Origin: Agriotes lineatus
Taxonomy: Eukaryota; Arthropoda; Insecta; Coleoptera; Elateridae
NCBI GenBank assembly: GCA_940337035.1
Contig: OW679200.1
Coordinates: 18,433,303-18,497,302, forward strand
Length of the DNA stretch: 64,000 bases
Direction: 5' to 3'
This document shows positions 1 through 11,071 of this stretch, piece by piece; position 1 is the stretch's first letter; every line of letters starts with the position of its first letter. The notes under the pieces are model-generated. The model was not told the origin of the DNA. It did no database searches and saw nothing but the letters and a program-made list of their open reading frames with translations. Both the position numbers and the translations under genes were made by a program.

Positions 1-2
1 TA

Positions 3-1677
3 TTTGTTGCAGCAGCAAAACTCGTCAGCGGCTATGATATTGAAACAAAAACTTTCAGAGCGCCGTCACTTGCCCTGCATATGGGCACAAATCTGAAAAC
101 TCTGTGCGATGTTGCTCTAAAGCTAGTAATAGAAAAAAGGAATATTCCAAACATTATATGGGACGACTCAACCGAGAAAAAAAGAGAAATAAAGGAATTG
201 AAAAAGTTGATAGAAGGTCACTGGTGTAGCGAGATGTCAAGTCTCGCTTTAAAGGATCTAAAAGAAAAGAACTGGATCAAACCAATAGCATTGCCTTCGA
301 CAAGTGACATTTTAGCTCTCCAGACTTACATAAATACTCTCGCAGATAATGCATATTGCAATCTAAACAGTGGACAACCGAAAATTAAAGAAAATTATAG
401 GATTTTGACTCAATGCGTTCTGGCCCTAACAGTAATGTTTAACCGAAAGCGCGTAGGTGATGTTCAATATTTAAAAATCGACACATACACCTCATCCGCT
501 AGAAATTCCAAAAATGATGAGGCTTTTATAAAATCTCTTACACCAGTGGAAAAAATATTAACAGAAAAATTTAAGAGAGTGATTACTGGTGGAAAGCGCT
601 CAAGACCTGTTCCTATTTTATTTTCCAATAGACTACAAAAATTTATATCCATTTTGCTTGAAATTAGAAGTACTACCTTCGTAGTGCCGAAGGAAAATCC
701 ATATTTATTTGCTAATCCAGATTCCCAAGACAGATGGATGAATGGAGCGTCTATAATGCGAAAATTTGCTTTGAAGTGTGGTGCCAAAAATGCAACGCAT
801 TTAACTTCAACAAGGTTTAGAAAACATATTGCCACCACATTACAATTGATGGATATGGAGGGACATGAAATTGAACAAGTTGCGACCTTCATGGGTCATA
901 CAAAGAAAACCCATGAAGAATTCTATAGGTATGTTAATTAGTGGAATCTGTCTTCCATACGCTGATTATTTTCTTTAGGTTACCGCAGGATATATATCAA
1001 ACGGCAAAAGTAGCCAAGATCCTATTACTACTGGAAAAAGGAAAAGGAGAACAATTTAAGGGAAAAAGTTTGAACGAGATCGAACTGGAGCGAGAAGTCT
1101 ATTACAGTTCCGATTCAGAAAGCAGTGATGAAGAAGTTGAATCCGTTCCACTTTCGGAACGAGTCCTAAATCGGGTAGCGTCTTTATCCCGAAACAAAAC
1201 TGAAACGAAGAGGAACATAGAAGATAAACTGAGAAGAAAAGAAGCTGCTGATGAAAGCAGTATATTACTGTCTAATAATGTAAAAGAAGGAACTTCTAAA
1301 GACAAAGGTGTAGATTCAGAAAAAAATCAGTACGGTAGATATAATGAAAACGTTACAGAGAGAAAAAGTAAAAGTGAAAAGGAGATACAAAGTAATAAAG
1401 CGAAAGCAATGGTTGTGAAAAACAATGGTATATATATATTTTTTAATTATACTTATTATGTTCAAATTATATTTGCATTTCAGTATCCGGGAGACATCAA
1501 TGGTCAGAAGCCGAAAAGAAAATAGTTCTAAACCACTTTCGTAATCATATAAAGAGAAAGATTGCACCAAGAAAGCACGAGTGTGAAACATTAATTTCTC
1601 AAAATAAAGATACCCTGGGAAATCTAAACTGGGTGCGAGTTAAAACTTTCGTTTATAATTCATTTAGAGATAAGTAA
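3..1677 (+). CDS. Crypton-like tyrosine recombinase, 5' end cut by window, three exons
   Basis: DNA strand-exchange enzyme of the tyrosine-recombinase fold, animal Crypton-like. The frame is already open at base 3, and the residues before the ATG at 81 (RAPSLALHMG) look like family sequence, so the true start lies outside the window. Splice signals give exons 3-928, 979-1427 and 1484-1677, with 50- and 56-bp GT..AG introns and consistent phase. Exon 1 shows the first catalytic Arg region (FNRKRVGDVQYLKID, about 438-482), the second box (TSTRFRKHIAT, about 800-835) and GHTKKTHEEFY with the candidate nucleophilic Tyr at 924-926. Exon 2 is acidic/basic and low-complexity. Exon 3 has a SANT/Myb-like tail (WSEAEKKIVLNHF) and a stop at 1675. 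No internal stop or frameshift is seen once introns are removed. The His of the canonical HxxR box is not obvious. It could be an active element copy or a domesticated gene. Confidence 0.75.
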
Positions 1678-2895
1678 ACTATTTTTAATATGGAATATCC
1701 TTTAATTATTTTAAAAAAATCTGTTATAGATATCTGCTGCATTGAGTTGAATTTCAATGTTTTTCTTTAATATTTTCATTTATCTTAACATTATTTTTAT
1801 TAATCATTTCATTTTAGTGTAAGCTTTTTCTATTACATTTGATATTTTTGACTATACACATTTGATAAATTAAACAAATAAAAACTTTGAATCAGTGTTT
1901 TTCTCTCCAACAGGTAAAATTTATTTATAACACTTAAGATCTAGTAACCACGATTAAATACAAATAAAAATTAGTAAATCTATTTAGTAACACTATTATT
2001 AATCAATTTACAAAATAAACTACGTAAACCGTATATGTAACATAACATAAGTTTAAAAAACTTGAAAAATATTAATAACTTAAACAGGCATCACAGTAAT
2101 TGTTCAAAATGCAGTCCATTATTAATTAATTACAACTGCAATACATCAACTTTTTCACTAAGTCTTTCCATTATAAAAAACGCATGTAGAATGAACTGTA
2201 ACAGGAACACGCTTTATTTACTGCATAAAATTGTAGTGTTAACAAATAACTGCACTACAGTATCTATGTTTTCTTTTGTTTCCGCCTGTGACGATCAAGA
2301 CTACTAGATCTAGAATTTATTAATGAAATAGCATTATTTATTCATTTAAAGAGATCCCTCATTGGTATCGTTCGAAAGGTAATTTGATAGTTTGCCGAAA
2401 TATCTAAAAAGATACAGGGTATTTTATTTGAAACTACAAAGTTTAATACCACACCTCTAAACAGTTTAAGGCAATTTAAAAATTGTGGTCGTTAAATGTA
2501 GCTGCAATTGCACCATTTAATAATATATATAGTTTTATAGGTCTAAATTCAATAATAAGAGCGTGAGAAGTTGGCGCCCTTTTTATGAATCGGACGGTGT
2601 ATGCGAACGTGAAGCTGTTCCACTAAGAAGAAATTACTGCTGTAATCTTTTTAAATGAATGCGCTATTGCCAGATTTACGGGACTCCTATAATGCCCAAA
2701 ATATATTAGGGCGGGTAATATCGGTAAAATATCCACAATGTTTATACACCGCGACTGTACGCCCCCTATATGAAATGTTTCTGAACTAAACGCGTGTATT
2801 TTGCGATATATAGTGACCTTACCCGCCAAACTGAAAATTCACCAAACGTGCCCTGTAATGCCAAAAACTTGAAATAACACCTTTATACACGTGGA
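1678..2895. other. AT-rich intergenic DNA, nothing recognised
   Basis: This stretch follows the recombinase stop codon. It contains AATAAA-like strings soon after the stop (for example near 1877-1883) that could serve polyadenylation. A short open frame at 2062-2307 has no recognisable motif and biased AT composition, so I do not call it. Confidence 0.5.
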
Positions 2896-2898
2896 AAT

Positions 2899-2942
2899 TA
2901 CGAAGCCCAAAACCGGGCTACGTAAGTAGGTCTTGGGCTTCG
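2899..2942. repeat. Short inverted repeat (hairpin)
   Basis: acgaagccca near 2899 is mirrored by tgggcttcgt near 2932, separated by a short spacer. It is probably the core of a small degraded inverted-repeat element that also carries the TA microsatellite just downstream. Confidence 0.5.
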
Positions 2943-2989
2943 TATAGTAAGGAAGATATACCATTTTGGGCTTTGCAATGTCGGAAAAC

Positions 2990-2992
<3 letters not shown>

Positions 2993-3031
<39 letters not shown>
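2993..3031. repeat. (TA)n microsatellite
   Basis: About 19 uninterrupted TA dinucleotides. The minus-strand open frame through it (Ile-Tyr repeats) is an artefact of the microsatellite. Confidence 0.95.
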
Positions 3032-3034
<3 letters not shown>

Positions 3035-4425
3035 TCGTTTCCCACATACGACGATGCGAGTTTTAGCGGGAAATAAAATCGTTGTATGGGCTAATAGACA
3101 TAATAAATGGTAGTTGTGAGCTGTCGGTAAAACAGTTGTTTAACTTGCATGAACCGAGCCAAAAATAATGGCGGGATGTAGTATTAAAAGCATTGAAAAT
3201 CTTGGTTTTAAGTTTATTCATGAAATATGTGGAAAATGTTACTACAAATTGTTTATACATAACTAACAGGTGTTAAATATTATAAAATTTGTTATGTGAA
3301 GTGCAGAACTACATGAATGAATGAATTAATTTAGTCTCCACTCCCCCCTTTGTTTAATATATGTCACAAAATTCGTTTTTTGGCAATTTTTGTTAATTTA
3401 AGGTTTAAAATTAATGATGCATAGGTAATGTTAGACAAATTATTATTGAAGAAACGTGTTTATCAACTTGTACAGGGTCCACCAACCTATTTTAAGTAGG
3501 TCTCACTAGTTCGTGGACCCTGCATTATTCATAAAACTTTTACAGCTTCTAATCACAGTTTCACCATTGAATTAATAACAAATTCGCCAACAATAATTAC
3601 CATTGCTTAAAGTTAAGTAATTTTAAAGCTCCAAGTATTAGATGATTAAAATGTTCCAGATTTTATATAAAAATCAGTTGTATCCTTTTTTATTCTAATA
3701 AATTTGAGTATTCCCTTCAACTACATGCACTTCTCACAATTTCAAAGTGCTCTAACCCCTTAATTATTAAACAAATAACAAATACTATTGAAATCTCTCG
3801 AGTAGCATAATATACCAATTATTCAGAAAAAAACCAATATCAGCACATCGTATTAATAAATATCTAGATATAATGAAACAAGTAAACCCATTTTTATATT
3901 TTATTTAGTAAGCCATTTCCTATTTACATTCAAATACAAAATATAACAAAAGTACACTTCAACGTATTTTTACTTATAATCTAAAATATTACATGGAACA
4001 CCTTTGGCAATGTTTACAATGGAAATATTAAAATACAGTGAAGAAACCATATAATTTAAATGGTAAAAAGTGACACATGCATTTTTAATTATCCAAACTA
4101 AAATCTAACAAAATCATATTTTAAAAGTGATACAATAAGAAAATAGCAATTTAAAAAAATAACAAAACTGCTAATCGTGTTGAAAACTTTTTGTTAAATA
4201 ACAGAAAAGCATTTGGTAAAAATAATGGTCAGCCAAAAAACCAAAAGCAATAGTTAGTTACCAGTTGACAATTTCTAAAAAATATCTTAAAAAACATAAT
4301 ACCTTCATTAGATTAGCAGGCAAGTAGAATTGAAGTTCTATAGTAGTAATTTATGATACAAGCGCGTAAAGCTACTCTTTCGGCACGAATGGAGTAGAAT
4401 TAAAACGCGAGCGAGGACTTTCAAA
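3032..4425. other. AT-rich intergenic DNA with one hairpin
   Basis: No gene is recognised. A hairpin lies at 3471-3524, where acagggtccacc is mirrored by gtggaccctgc. This resembles ends of other insect inverted-repeat elements but no element could be delimited. The rest is AT-rich and without structure I can name. Confidence 0.5.
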
Positions 4426-5638
4426 ACGTGTTGTACAGGTTGTTTTTTTTTCGTTGATATTATAGGGTACATACTAAAGGGTAAGAAATACAAAAAAACT
4501 AGTATACATGTCGTGTCCTCTTTTTTAGTGGTTAGGTTAATGGCATAATCAGAACTATGCTAACTAGATTTGTTTAGGAAATACAGGCTGTATTTTGTAA
4601 TCTCTTGTAACTTCGTAATTAGCGGAGAATTGTAAATATAAAAAACATGCAACGTTTTACGTAGAATCCAACGGTGTACTTGAAAAAATTATAAGGGTGG
4701 GTATTTTTGAGATATTTTTTTAATGGAACACCCTATATCTGGGTAGCTCATAAAATTACATTGTTTTTTACCATTGCAACGATATATAATACTTATTATT
4801 CTATTTTATCCTAAATAGCGAAAATACCAAAAAAACCCAAAATAATACGATCTTTTTAGTTGGCCATGGATTGAATCGTAATTGTTTTTGGTAATGACAT
4901 TTCAACGTTTTTTTCGAAATAGGAAAGTGTCAACAAGCGAAAAAAGATCTTTGTAGATGTGGTATAAAACTCCAATTTTTTCTAATTCATAATTAATATG
5001 GGACAAATATTCTTTTTTTTCCAAATCATAATTATGCAAAATTTTGATTTTAAGATATTCTTGCTTACGATTTTAGAATATTATAAAACTAGTATTAACT
5101 GTCATTAAAACAAAAACGTTGAAATGTCATTCTAAAACAAAAATAATGGTGACTCAATCTATGGACCACTAAAAAAAATCTTAATTGTTTTGGGTTTTTT
5201 GGTATTTTCGCTATTTACAATAAAATAAAATATTAAGCATTATATATCGTTGCAATGGTAAAAAGAAATGTAATTTTATGAGCTATCCAGATACAGATCT
5301 TATTAAAAAATGATAATTTTCTAAATGTCTCAAAAATCAAAACCCTTATAATTTTTTTAAGTACGCCGCTGGATCTACGTAAAAACTCGCATGTTTTTTG
5401 TATTTACAATTTTTTTTGTAACTCCGCTAATTAAGAAGTTACAAGAGATTACAAAAAACAGCAGATTTTGAGAATCACCCTGTATTTCCTAAACAAATCT
5501 AGTTAGCGTAGTTCTGATTACGCCATTAAACTAACCACTAAAAAAGAGGACGAGACACGTATACTACTTTTTTTGTATCTCTTAACCTTTAGTATGTACA
5601 CTATAATATCAACGAAAAAAAAAACACCCTGTACACGT
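4426..5638. mobile_element. Foldback (long inverted repeat) element, ~1.2 kb
   Basis: Two arms of roughly 500 bp are reverse complements. 4426-4915 begins acgtgttgtacagg. 5110-5638 ends ccctgtacacgt. Diagnostic blocks occur in both arms in opposite orientation, for example the cctaaacaaatctagttag block, the chr-like ggttaggttaatggcat block, and gaaatgtcat followed by poly-A/T. About 190 bp of unpaired spacer separates the arms. There is no coding capacity, so this is a non-autonomous palindromic element. The arms have diverged, so it is not recent. Confidence 0.85.
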
Positions 5639-6417
5639 AGTTTTTTTTGGATAGTGATCTCTTGGTCGAAATTTAGTCGAAAAGGACTTCGGAATTGACA
5701 ACCGTCAAATTGACATTTCAATAAAATAGTAAAAAAAGCGTACTTTTTTTCACGATTTTTGCATTAAAAAAAGTGGAACTTTCAATACGATTTTTCGTTA
5801 AAAAAAAACGACTTTAACGATCACTATGCAAAAAAGACCTTTTACACACTATTGCATACTAGATTTCTTCTACAACCGAACATTTCACTTTTTTTATCAT
5901 ACGTAACCCAAAATACATCTTACTTTTACGCTCCAAGGTTTGTAAAGAATTTTTTATGCACTGCGTTTTAAAAATTGACACGTTACAAACTAACTAACGT
6001 GTTCAAAGTATCTACTTTAGACACGGTTGTAGAAAAAATCAGTTTACAAACATAAAAACATGATTTAGTAACTAACAGATAATAAACCACAAATAATGCA
6101 ATAATTTAAAAATAGCAATATCGGTAAACCAAAATAAAACAACTTTCAAATAATAATGACCATGTGGATTACGAACGCTTGTTGTTTCGTATGATGTTGC
6201 ACACGGCCGTTTTTATAACAGTCGAGGTTTCACACTGCAAAGAGGGGTACTGCAAGTTGGCTTCTCGTATCTCCGGGAACGATGGCACTTTTCGCAGTCG
6301 TATGGCATCTCTAAAAGGGGTTTTTAATGCCATTAAAGACTTCGGAGTGCAAAGTACCGTTATCAGTCGAACCTACAAATGTTTAAAGCTGTTAATAACA
6401 TAAGTATTTAAGTAAGT
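5639..6417. other. Intergenic DNA, nothing recognised
   Basis: AT-rich, with many poly-A/T tracts at the start. The 79-codon open frame at 6164-6403 has no family features I recognise. Confidence 0.45.
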
Positions 6418-6549
6418 AGTTATGGCTATGGAATAGTTCCTAATTTCTGAATGAAACTATAAGTCACTTAAAAATCAAATGTTAAACTTGACATAGTATA
6501 GTATAACGTTGTTGCATTCATAAATTAGGAACTATTTCATAGCCATGCT
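6418..6549. mobile_element. Palindromic MITE, family 1 copy 1
   Basis: tatggctatggaatagttcc at the left is mirrored by ggaactatttcatagccat at the right, with an interior resembling the second copy at 39003-39116. Both copies contain the aaatcaaatg/aacttgacat interior motif and are followed by a similar ctagatga..taattttt flank, so the real element may extend about 20 bp further right. Confidence 0.75.
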
Positions 6550-6735
6550 AGATGACATAATTTTTAATGGATACCTATTGGAACACATTTAGTCATTAAA
6601 AAATTCTGCATCCAAAAATTCGAAATTTCTAGTTTAATTTTTAAATACGTTCAAATGTCTAAAAAGCACGTTTTGCAGTAAATTTCACTACGCGGTGATA
6701 CTACTTCTCAAGAGGTCCAGAGCATTAAGTAGATT

Positions 6736-6975
6736 ACTATTATTACACACAACTGTCACATGATAGATATCATCCAATCAGAACCATGCATTTTTTTTAA
6801 ATCGACCAATCCCAAACTGATTACCTGATAAGCTGCCTAGGGAAACCGTTAAACTTCCTAGTGCTAATTATCGACCCCGTAGATGGTGTCATAATTTGAA
6901 ATAGAAATGCAAGAAACAAGCAATTTGAGTTTTTTGGCATTATTAGAACAATTTTAAATCATAATTTGTATAGGC
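6736..6975 (-). repeat. Copy of the core of the 7547-8107 foldback, opposite orientation
   Basis: This segment is the reverse complement, with moderate divergence, of 7733-7943. Shared blocks include the gtagatggtgt/acaccatctac block and the tcaaattgcttgtt block. It is therefore a second copy of the spacer carried inside the neighbouring foldback element, now flanking a different MITE. Confidence 0.75.
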
Positions 6976-6982
6976 ATTAGCA

Positions 6983-7166
6983 GCCGGTCTTATAAAGGCC
7001 ACTAATCTGACGTTAACTTTAAGTCGCTGTTAAAATAAACAAAAGCGCATCAAAATTTGTTCACTAATGAATAAAATGTCATAAGCACTGACGTTTTGAT
7101 GCGCTTTTGTTTCTTTTAACAGCGAATTAAAGTTAATGTCAGATTAGTGGTTTTTATAAGACCGGC
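6983..7166. mobile_element. Palindromic MITE with gccggtct termini
   Basis: The left arm starts gccggtcttataaaggccac and the right arm ends gtggtttttataagaccggc. The arms pair over nearly their whole length (~85 bp each) around a centre near 7076, with the gatgcgcttttgttt block mirrored. It is non-coding. Confidence 0.85.
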
Positions 7167-7194
7167 AGTAGGTGTAATAATACATAGTAATTAA

Positions 7195-7546
7195 TACCGG
7201 GTGGCCATAAATATCTGATATCACATTACCTTTGGAATCAACACCGCTTTATTAAAGTGGTGAATCCAACTAAACTAAATGTCATTAATGTCATTAGAAC
7301 TAAAATTCCTATCTGTCAAAAATTATTGCAGATTGCAATAAGTATTGAAGTTAGAACAGGAGATTTTTATAATCGAGTCGTAGGCTAAACTGCAGAATGT
7401 GGGGCACATTCCTCTCCTCTTATTTGCATTTTATTACATTTCATACCAATGTTTATTGAAATTGAAATATGTATAATGCTAACCAACATTTATAAGTAGC
7501 TAATTCCATGGCTACCGGGATCTCAGATGTTTATGGCCACCCGGTA
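7195..7546. mobile_element. MITE with TACCGGGTGGCCATAAA termini
   Basis: Terminal inverted repeats of ~24 bp (taccgggtggccataaatat at the left; the right end is tttatggccacccggta). The flanking bases suggest a TA target duplication, which would fit Tc1/mariner-mobilised MITEs. The interior is AT-rich and non-coding. Confidence 0.8.
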
Positions 7547-8107
7547 TAACAAGGGCGAGACATACTTACCGATAATTTTGCATACGCCAAGGGTCGAGTG
7601 CTGGTTGCAATGAAAATTGTCCCGAGGGCAGTTTTCTAAGGGCACCCAGCACGATGATTCTTGGCACGGGCAAAATTATATGCAAGTGTGTCACCCGCGG
7701 TTATATTTTGAAGATTATTACAAAAAACGCGTATACAAATTATGATTTAAAATTGATCTAATAATGCCAAAAAACTCAAATTGCTTGTTACTTGCATTTC
7801 TATTTCTAATTATCACACCATCTACGGGGTCGATAATTAGCACTAAGGAGCTCATCAGGAAATCAGTTCGAGATCGGTCGATTTTAAAAAAATGCATGGT
7901 TCTCATTGTATATTTGTCATGCGACAGCTGTGTGTAATAATCTTCAAAATATAAACGCAGGCGACACACTCACATATAATTTTGCCCGTGCCAAGAGTCA
8001 TCGTGTTGGTTTCCCTTAGAAAACTGCCCTTGGGACAGTTTCCATTGCAACCAGCACTCGACCCTTCGCGTGTGCAAAAGTATCGGTAGTATGTCTAGCC
8101 CTTGTTA
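7547..8107. mobile_element. Foldback element with 170-bp arms
   Basis: Arms 7548-7716 and 7937-8107 are inverted copies. The left arm begins taacaagggcgagacata and the right arm ends tatgtctagcccttgtta. Both carry the ccagcactcgaccct-type block. The ~220-bp spacer is the sequence also found inverted at 6736-6975. It abuts the preceding MITE directly. Confidence 0.85.
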
Positions 8108-8271
8108 TATTACTATTGATTAGAAACGTTATTAATAAGATAATAAAATAATTAAATTATAGTACATACATCTGGTTTTAAATTTCCATAATCGATGTGA
8201 TTCCTCAAATTAGCTCGAATACAATTTGAAAGTACTCCGTCGTTGCGTTCTCTTGTTCTTCTGTCCAATCA

Positions 8272-9714
8272 TCAAAGGTTATTTTCTGGTGTTTTTGGCG
8301 ACACGTATCGACTACGGCGGGCTAAACAAAGATATTCCATTAGCGAATGTACAATTTATTAGTAGGTTAACAAGTACGAAGAAATGAACACGTATGTGGC
8401 TCTTACCCTTTATTTTTTGTTTCTTCGGTGTAACACATTGGGACGGAGAAATGCCCGATTTACTTGAAACCCGGACAAGCTTGGAACGCTTCGGAACAGC
8501 AACCCTATTTAAAAGTACGTAGGGATTCAACTGCACGTTGCTGGTTGATGGCCCAGAAGGAGAGAGATGTGAAAACTCCATGTTACTTGATAGATGTGGC
8601 ACCGACGCATGCGAAACCTGCACACCACCGGAAGATGGTTGCTGCGTTTTAGGCCTTCGTGCTGGTATTAGAATACCGTTATTGTAAGAACGATTACGGT
8701 TATACATCTCCAAACCTTTAGTTCTCAATAACTTTAGAACTGCATATCTCTCAGGGTGACCTAAAAAAGAAATAAAATTGAAAGTGACAAGCCGAACTAT
8801 TTATCTTAAGATCAAGTTCCGCGTTCGTTTGAAGTTTACTTTTATAGGAAAATATGGCTTTATTTTTTCAACAAAATTTAATATGTGGCAAGCATATCCC
8901 TCAAACTTTCTAATTTGGAATACTTGGCTCGATTTCATTTGAATAAAATTTTCCTGTAGTTAACAAAAGTATCACGAATTAGCTGTGAAAGTACACACCT
9001 TTCGGAAAACACTTCAGACGGGCAACTAATTGTTCCTCATGATGACATGCCTCAAGATGGTTGGGTAATTTAACCACACATTTCTTACAGAATATGCAAA
9101 ACTGTCGTCTTGAATTGCGACCTTCTTCGTTACTAGCTACGCTTTCAGCATGTGATGGTGTAACATAACCCGGATGAACAATGTTCGGTAAAAACGCTGC
9201 AATGTCTTTATCAGAGTCCAAGGTATCTGCTACGTGTTCTTGGGGTACGCTAGATTTGGTACTCTGTACCGGTACAGCTTCTTTCAAATGACCATTTTCG
9301 GAAAATTGTTGAGACTCTCCAAAGTTACCTAGTATTAACGGATAATCTTCCGTGCCCGCACTATGCGATGCTGAAAATAAAGCTACAATTTAAAAAAAAT
9401 CAGGTAAAAATAGCACAACTCTTACCAGATACACAAGAATGACTGCTTATTGATGTGATAGGAGAGTACTCTTGTGAAGAAGCTACAACGTTGGAGTAAC
9501 CATTAACGTTTTCGATATCAAACGCTTGTTGCACAGGGCAGTCAACATTTGAAACGGGCACTGGTTCTTGGCTGTCGTATAGAGGGTAATCAAGGGCAGA
9601 AAAAGCTCGGTTTAAATTACGGCGAACTCTTTCCACGGAAGTGCAAGTGTATGGATAATCAACTCGCGGAGGGGTGATTTTGTTGGCTGGGTGCTCTGGA
9701 GCATTATTATCCAT
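8272..9714 (-). CDS. Zinc-finger protein resembling N-terminus of Crypton-like recombinase family, four exons
   Basis: Splice signals define four minus-strand exons: 9714-9426 (ATG at 9714), 9370-8999, 8760-8407 and 8321-8272. All three introns are phase 1 and the joined length is 1065 bp, giving 354 residues plus a stop. That consistency supports a real gene. Exon 1 is a non-conserved Pro/Ser-rich leader. Exon 2 ends in a C2H2/BED-like finger (CIFCKKC then HLEACH). Exon 3 starts with HPERYAVLKLLRTKG and GILIPARRPK, a pattern I associate with the N-terminal part of the recombinase family seen at the left edge. No catalytic recombinase boxes follow, so it is probably a truncated or domesticated relative that could bind DNA through the finger. 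The last exon is the least certain. An alternative reading just downstream (DDWTEEQENATTEYF) resembles a SANT-like tail in another frame. Confidence 0.6.
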
Positions 9715-9789
9715 GATGACAAGTATGTTAAATTTGTCGAACTAATACAGATTTTACGGTATTCCTATAAACAGCGCTGGACAATGAAA

Positions 9790-10012
9790 TCTAAGCAGGA
9801 AAATCAAATCTACGCAGGAAAATCAAAACAACGCAAGAGCTTATTGGTAAAAATAATGTTTGGGTTATGAAGATTCATGGCCCACAATGAATCGAAATGT
9901 CAGAATGTGAAAGAACAATTAAAACTAAAAAGCACGCCAAAAAATTATACTAAGCAGGAACATATACACGACGCTGGAACATATACACTACGCTGGAACA
10001 TATACACTACGC
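9790..10012. repeat. Two short minisatellites of ~20-bp period
   Basis: Near 9790-9832, ctaagcaggaaaatcaaat recurs with ~20-bp spacing. At 9950-10012 the related unit ggaacatatacactacgct recurs about three times. Both share the ctaagcaggaa start. They lie between the ATG of the 9714 gene and the RING exon, so they occupy the presumptive promoter of the former. Confidence 0.65.
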
Positions 10013-10065
10013 AAGACATTGGCAGGAGGAATACGGTAACAATCTGTTGATTACGGGAAAGCAGT

Positions 10066-10253
10066 CTAAAACAAGTTGTGAACCAATCCCCAGGTTTGGC
10101 ATTTTTCACATAACGTTAGGGGGAGCGCTCCACTAACGTCCAGCGGCAAGGAAGTGATACACTTGCAACAGTACATGTGGTTATTTTCACAGGTGATCCT
10201 TGCAGTAGTGCCCCGTAATAAAACTTCGCTGCAACCGTTACAGCTGGGAAGAC
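10066..10253 (-). CDS. RING-type zinc-finger terminal exon
   Basis: A minus-strand exon with acceptor tttgtag just above 10253 and a stop at 10066-10068. The reading frame that needs one base from an upstream exon (phase 1) gives CNGC, then CENNHMYCCKC, then LCEKC. This is the C-x2-C, C-x3-H-x2-C-x2-C, C-x2-C spacing of RING-like zinc ligands. RING domains usually act as E3 ubiquitin ligases, but nothing here shows activity. It could be the last exon of the CCCH gene starting at 13540. That exon's best donor is phase 2, so at least one more exon would be needed in between. The next gene on this strand starts 350 bp downstream. Confidence 0.5.
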
Positions 10254-11071
10254 CTACAAAACAAAATAACTAGTTGAAAACTTGCAGTCGTAGGTCAATA
10301 TTAAATCACACATTTTGGGGGCATGGCGACTAATATTATTCAGGGTGTTGAAATTTGTTTTATTTTAAAATTTTACTCTAATATTTTCAAAATGGAGCAA
10401 TGTTTTTTATTGAAATTTTTAGGGTGTTTATTAGTAATAGTTTTGTACATAATTCTGTGTAAATAACATTTTGAGGTCAACCGGTGGCATACTGGGGAGC
10501 TCAAACCTGTATATTGACCCAAACAGTGGCACGCCACTGGAAAAAAACGCGTATCCCTACGTTTTTTCTTATAGTTGGTTCCCCTATTATTTAATATTCT
10601 ACTATTTTTTATATTTATAGGTGGCTGTTCAAGACATAAAAACAAAACCTTCATACAGGGTGTATTGATAAGAACGTTATCTAGTTACCTTTGAAATTTG
10701 TTTGCATGTACATTTTTAAGCGCTACTACATTGTTATTTGTATTGCATTATTCAGAGCATTTAATTTAGTGTCTACCAAATATTTAATACTACTATAGTC
10801 ATATTTATACCTATTCGGAGTCACGTGATAATATAGTGACTATAGGTATGTCGATTCTTAAAAATGCAATTTTAGAGTAATAGTACATAAATGATACTTC
10901 GTTTTGTAGGTTATCATGACTGCTCGTTATACGGCATGACCGATGGTTTCTGTTTATTTTCAGTTACCTGCTCAACGAATTCAGGTTTAATTTAGGTTTT
11001 ATTTATTACCCTTATCTCAATAACTTACACGAAAAATATAATCTGACAGATTAGAAACGTCAAAATTTAGT
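10254..11071. other. Intergenic or intronic DNA, nothing firm
   Basis: If the CCCH exon at 13540 and the RING exon belong together, this is intron. A cagggtgt-flanked stretch (10341-10670) resembles generic insect inverted-repeat element ends, but no partner arm is convincing. No coding signal is recognised. Confidence 0.4.

Noticed and set aside
464..892. Minus-strand open frame of 142 codons
   Set aside because: Antisense shadow of the recombinase exon; no family features.
2839..3045. Minus-strand frame rich in Ile-Tyr
   Set aside because: Translation of a TA microsatellite; the same applies at 31226-31564.
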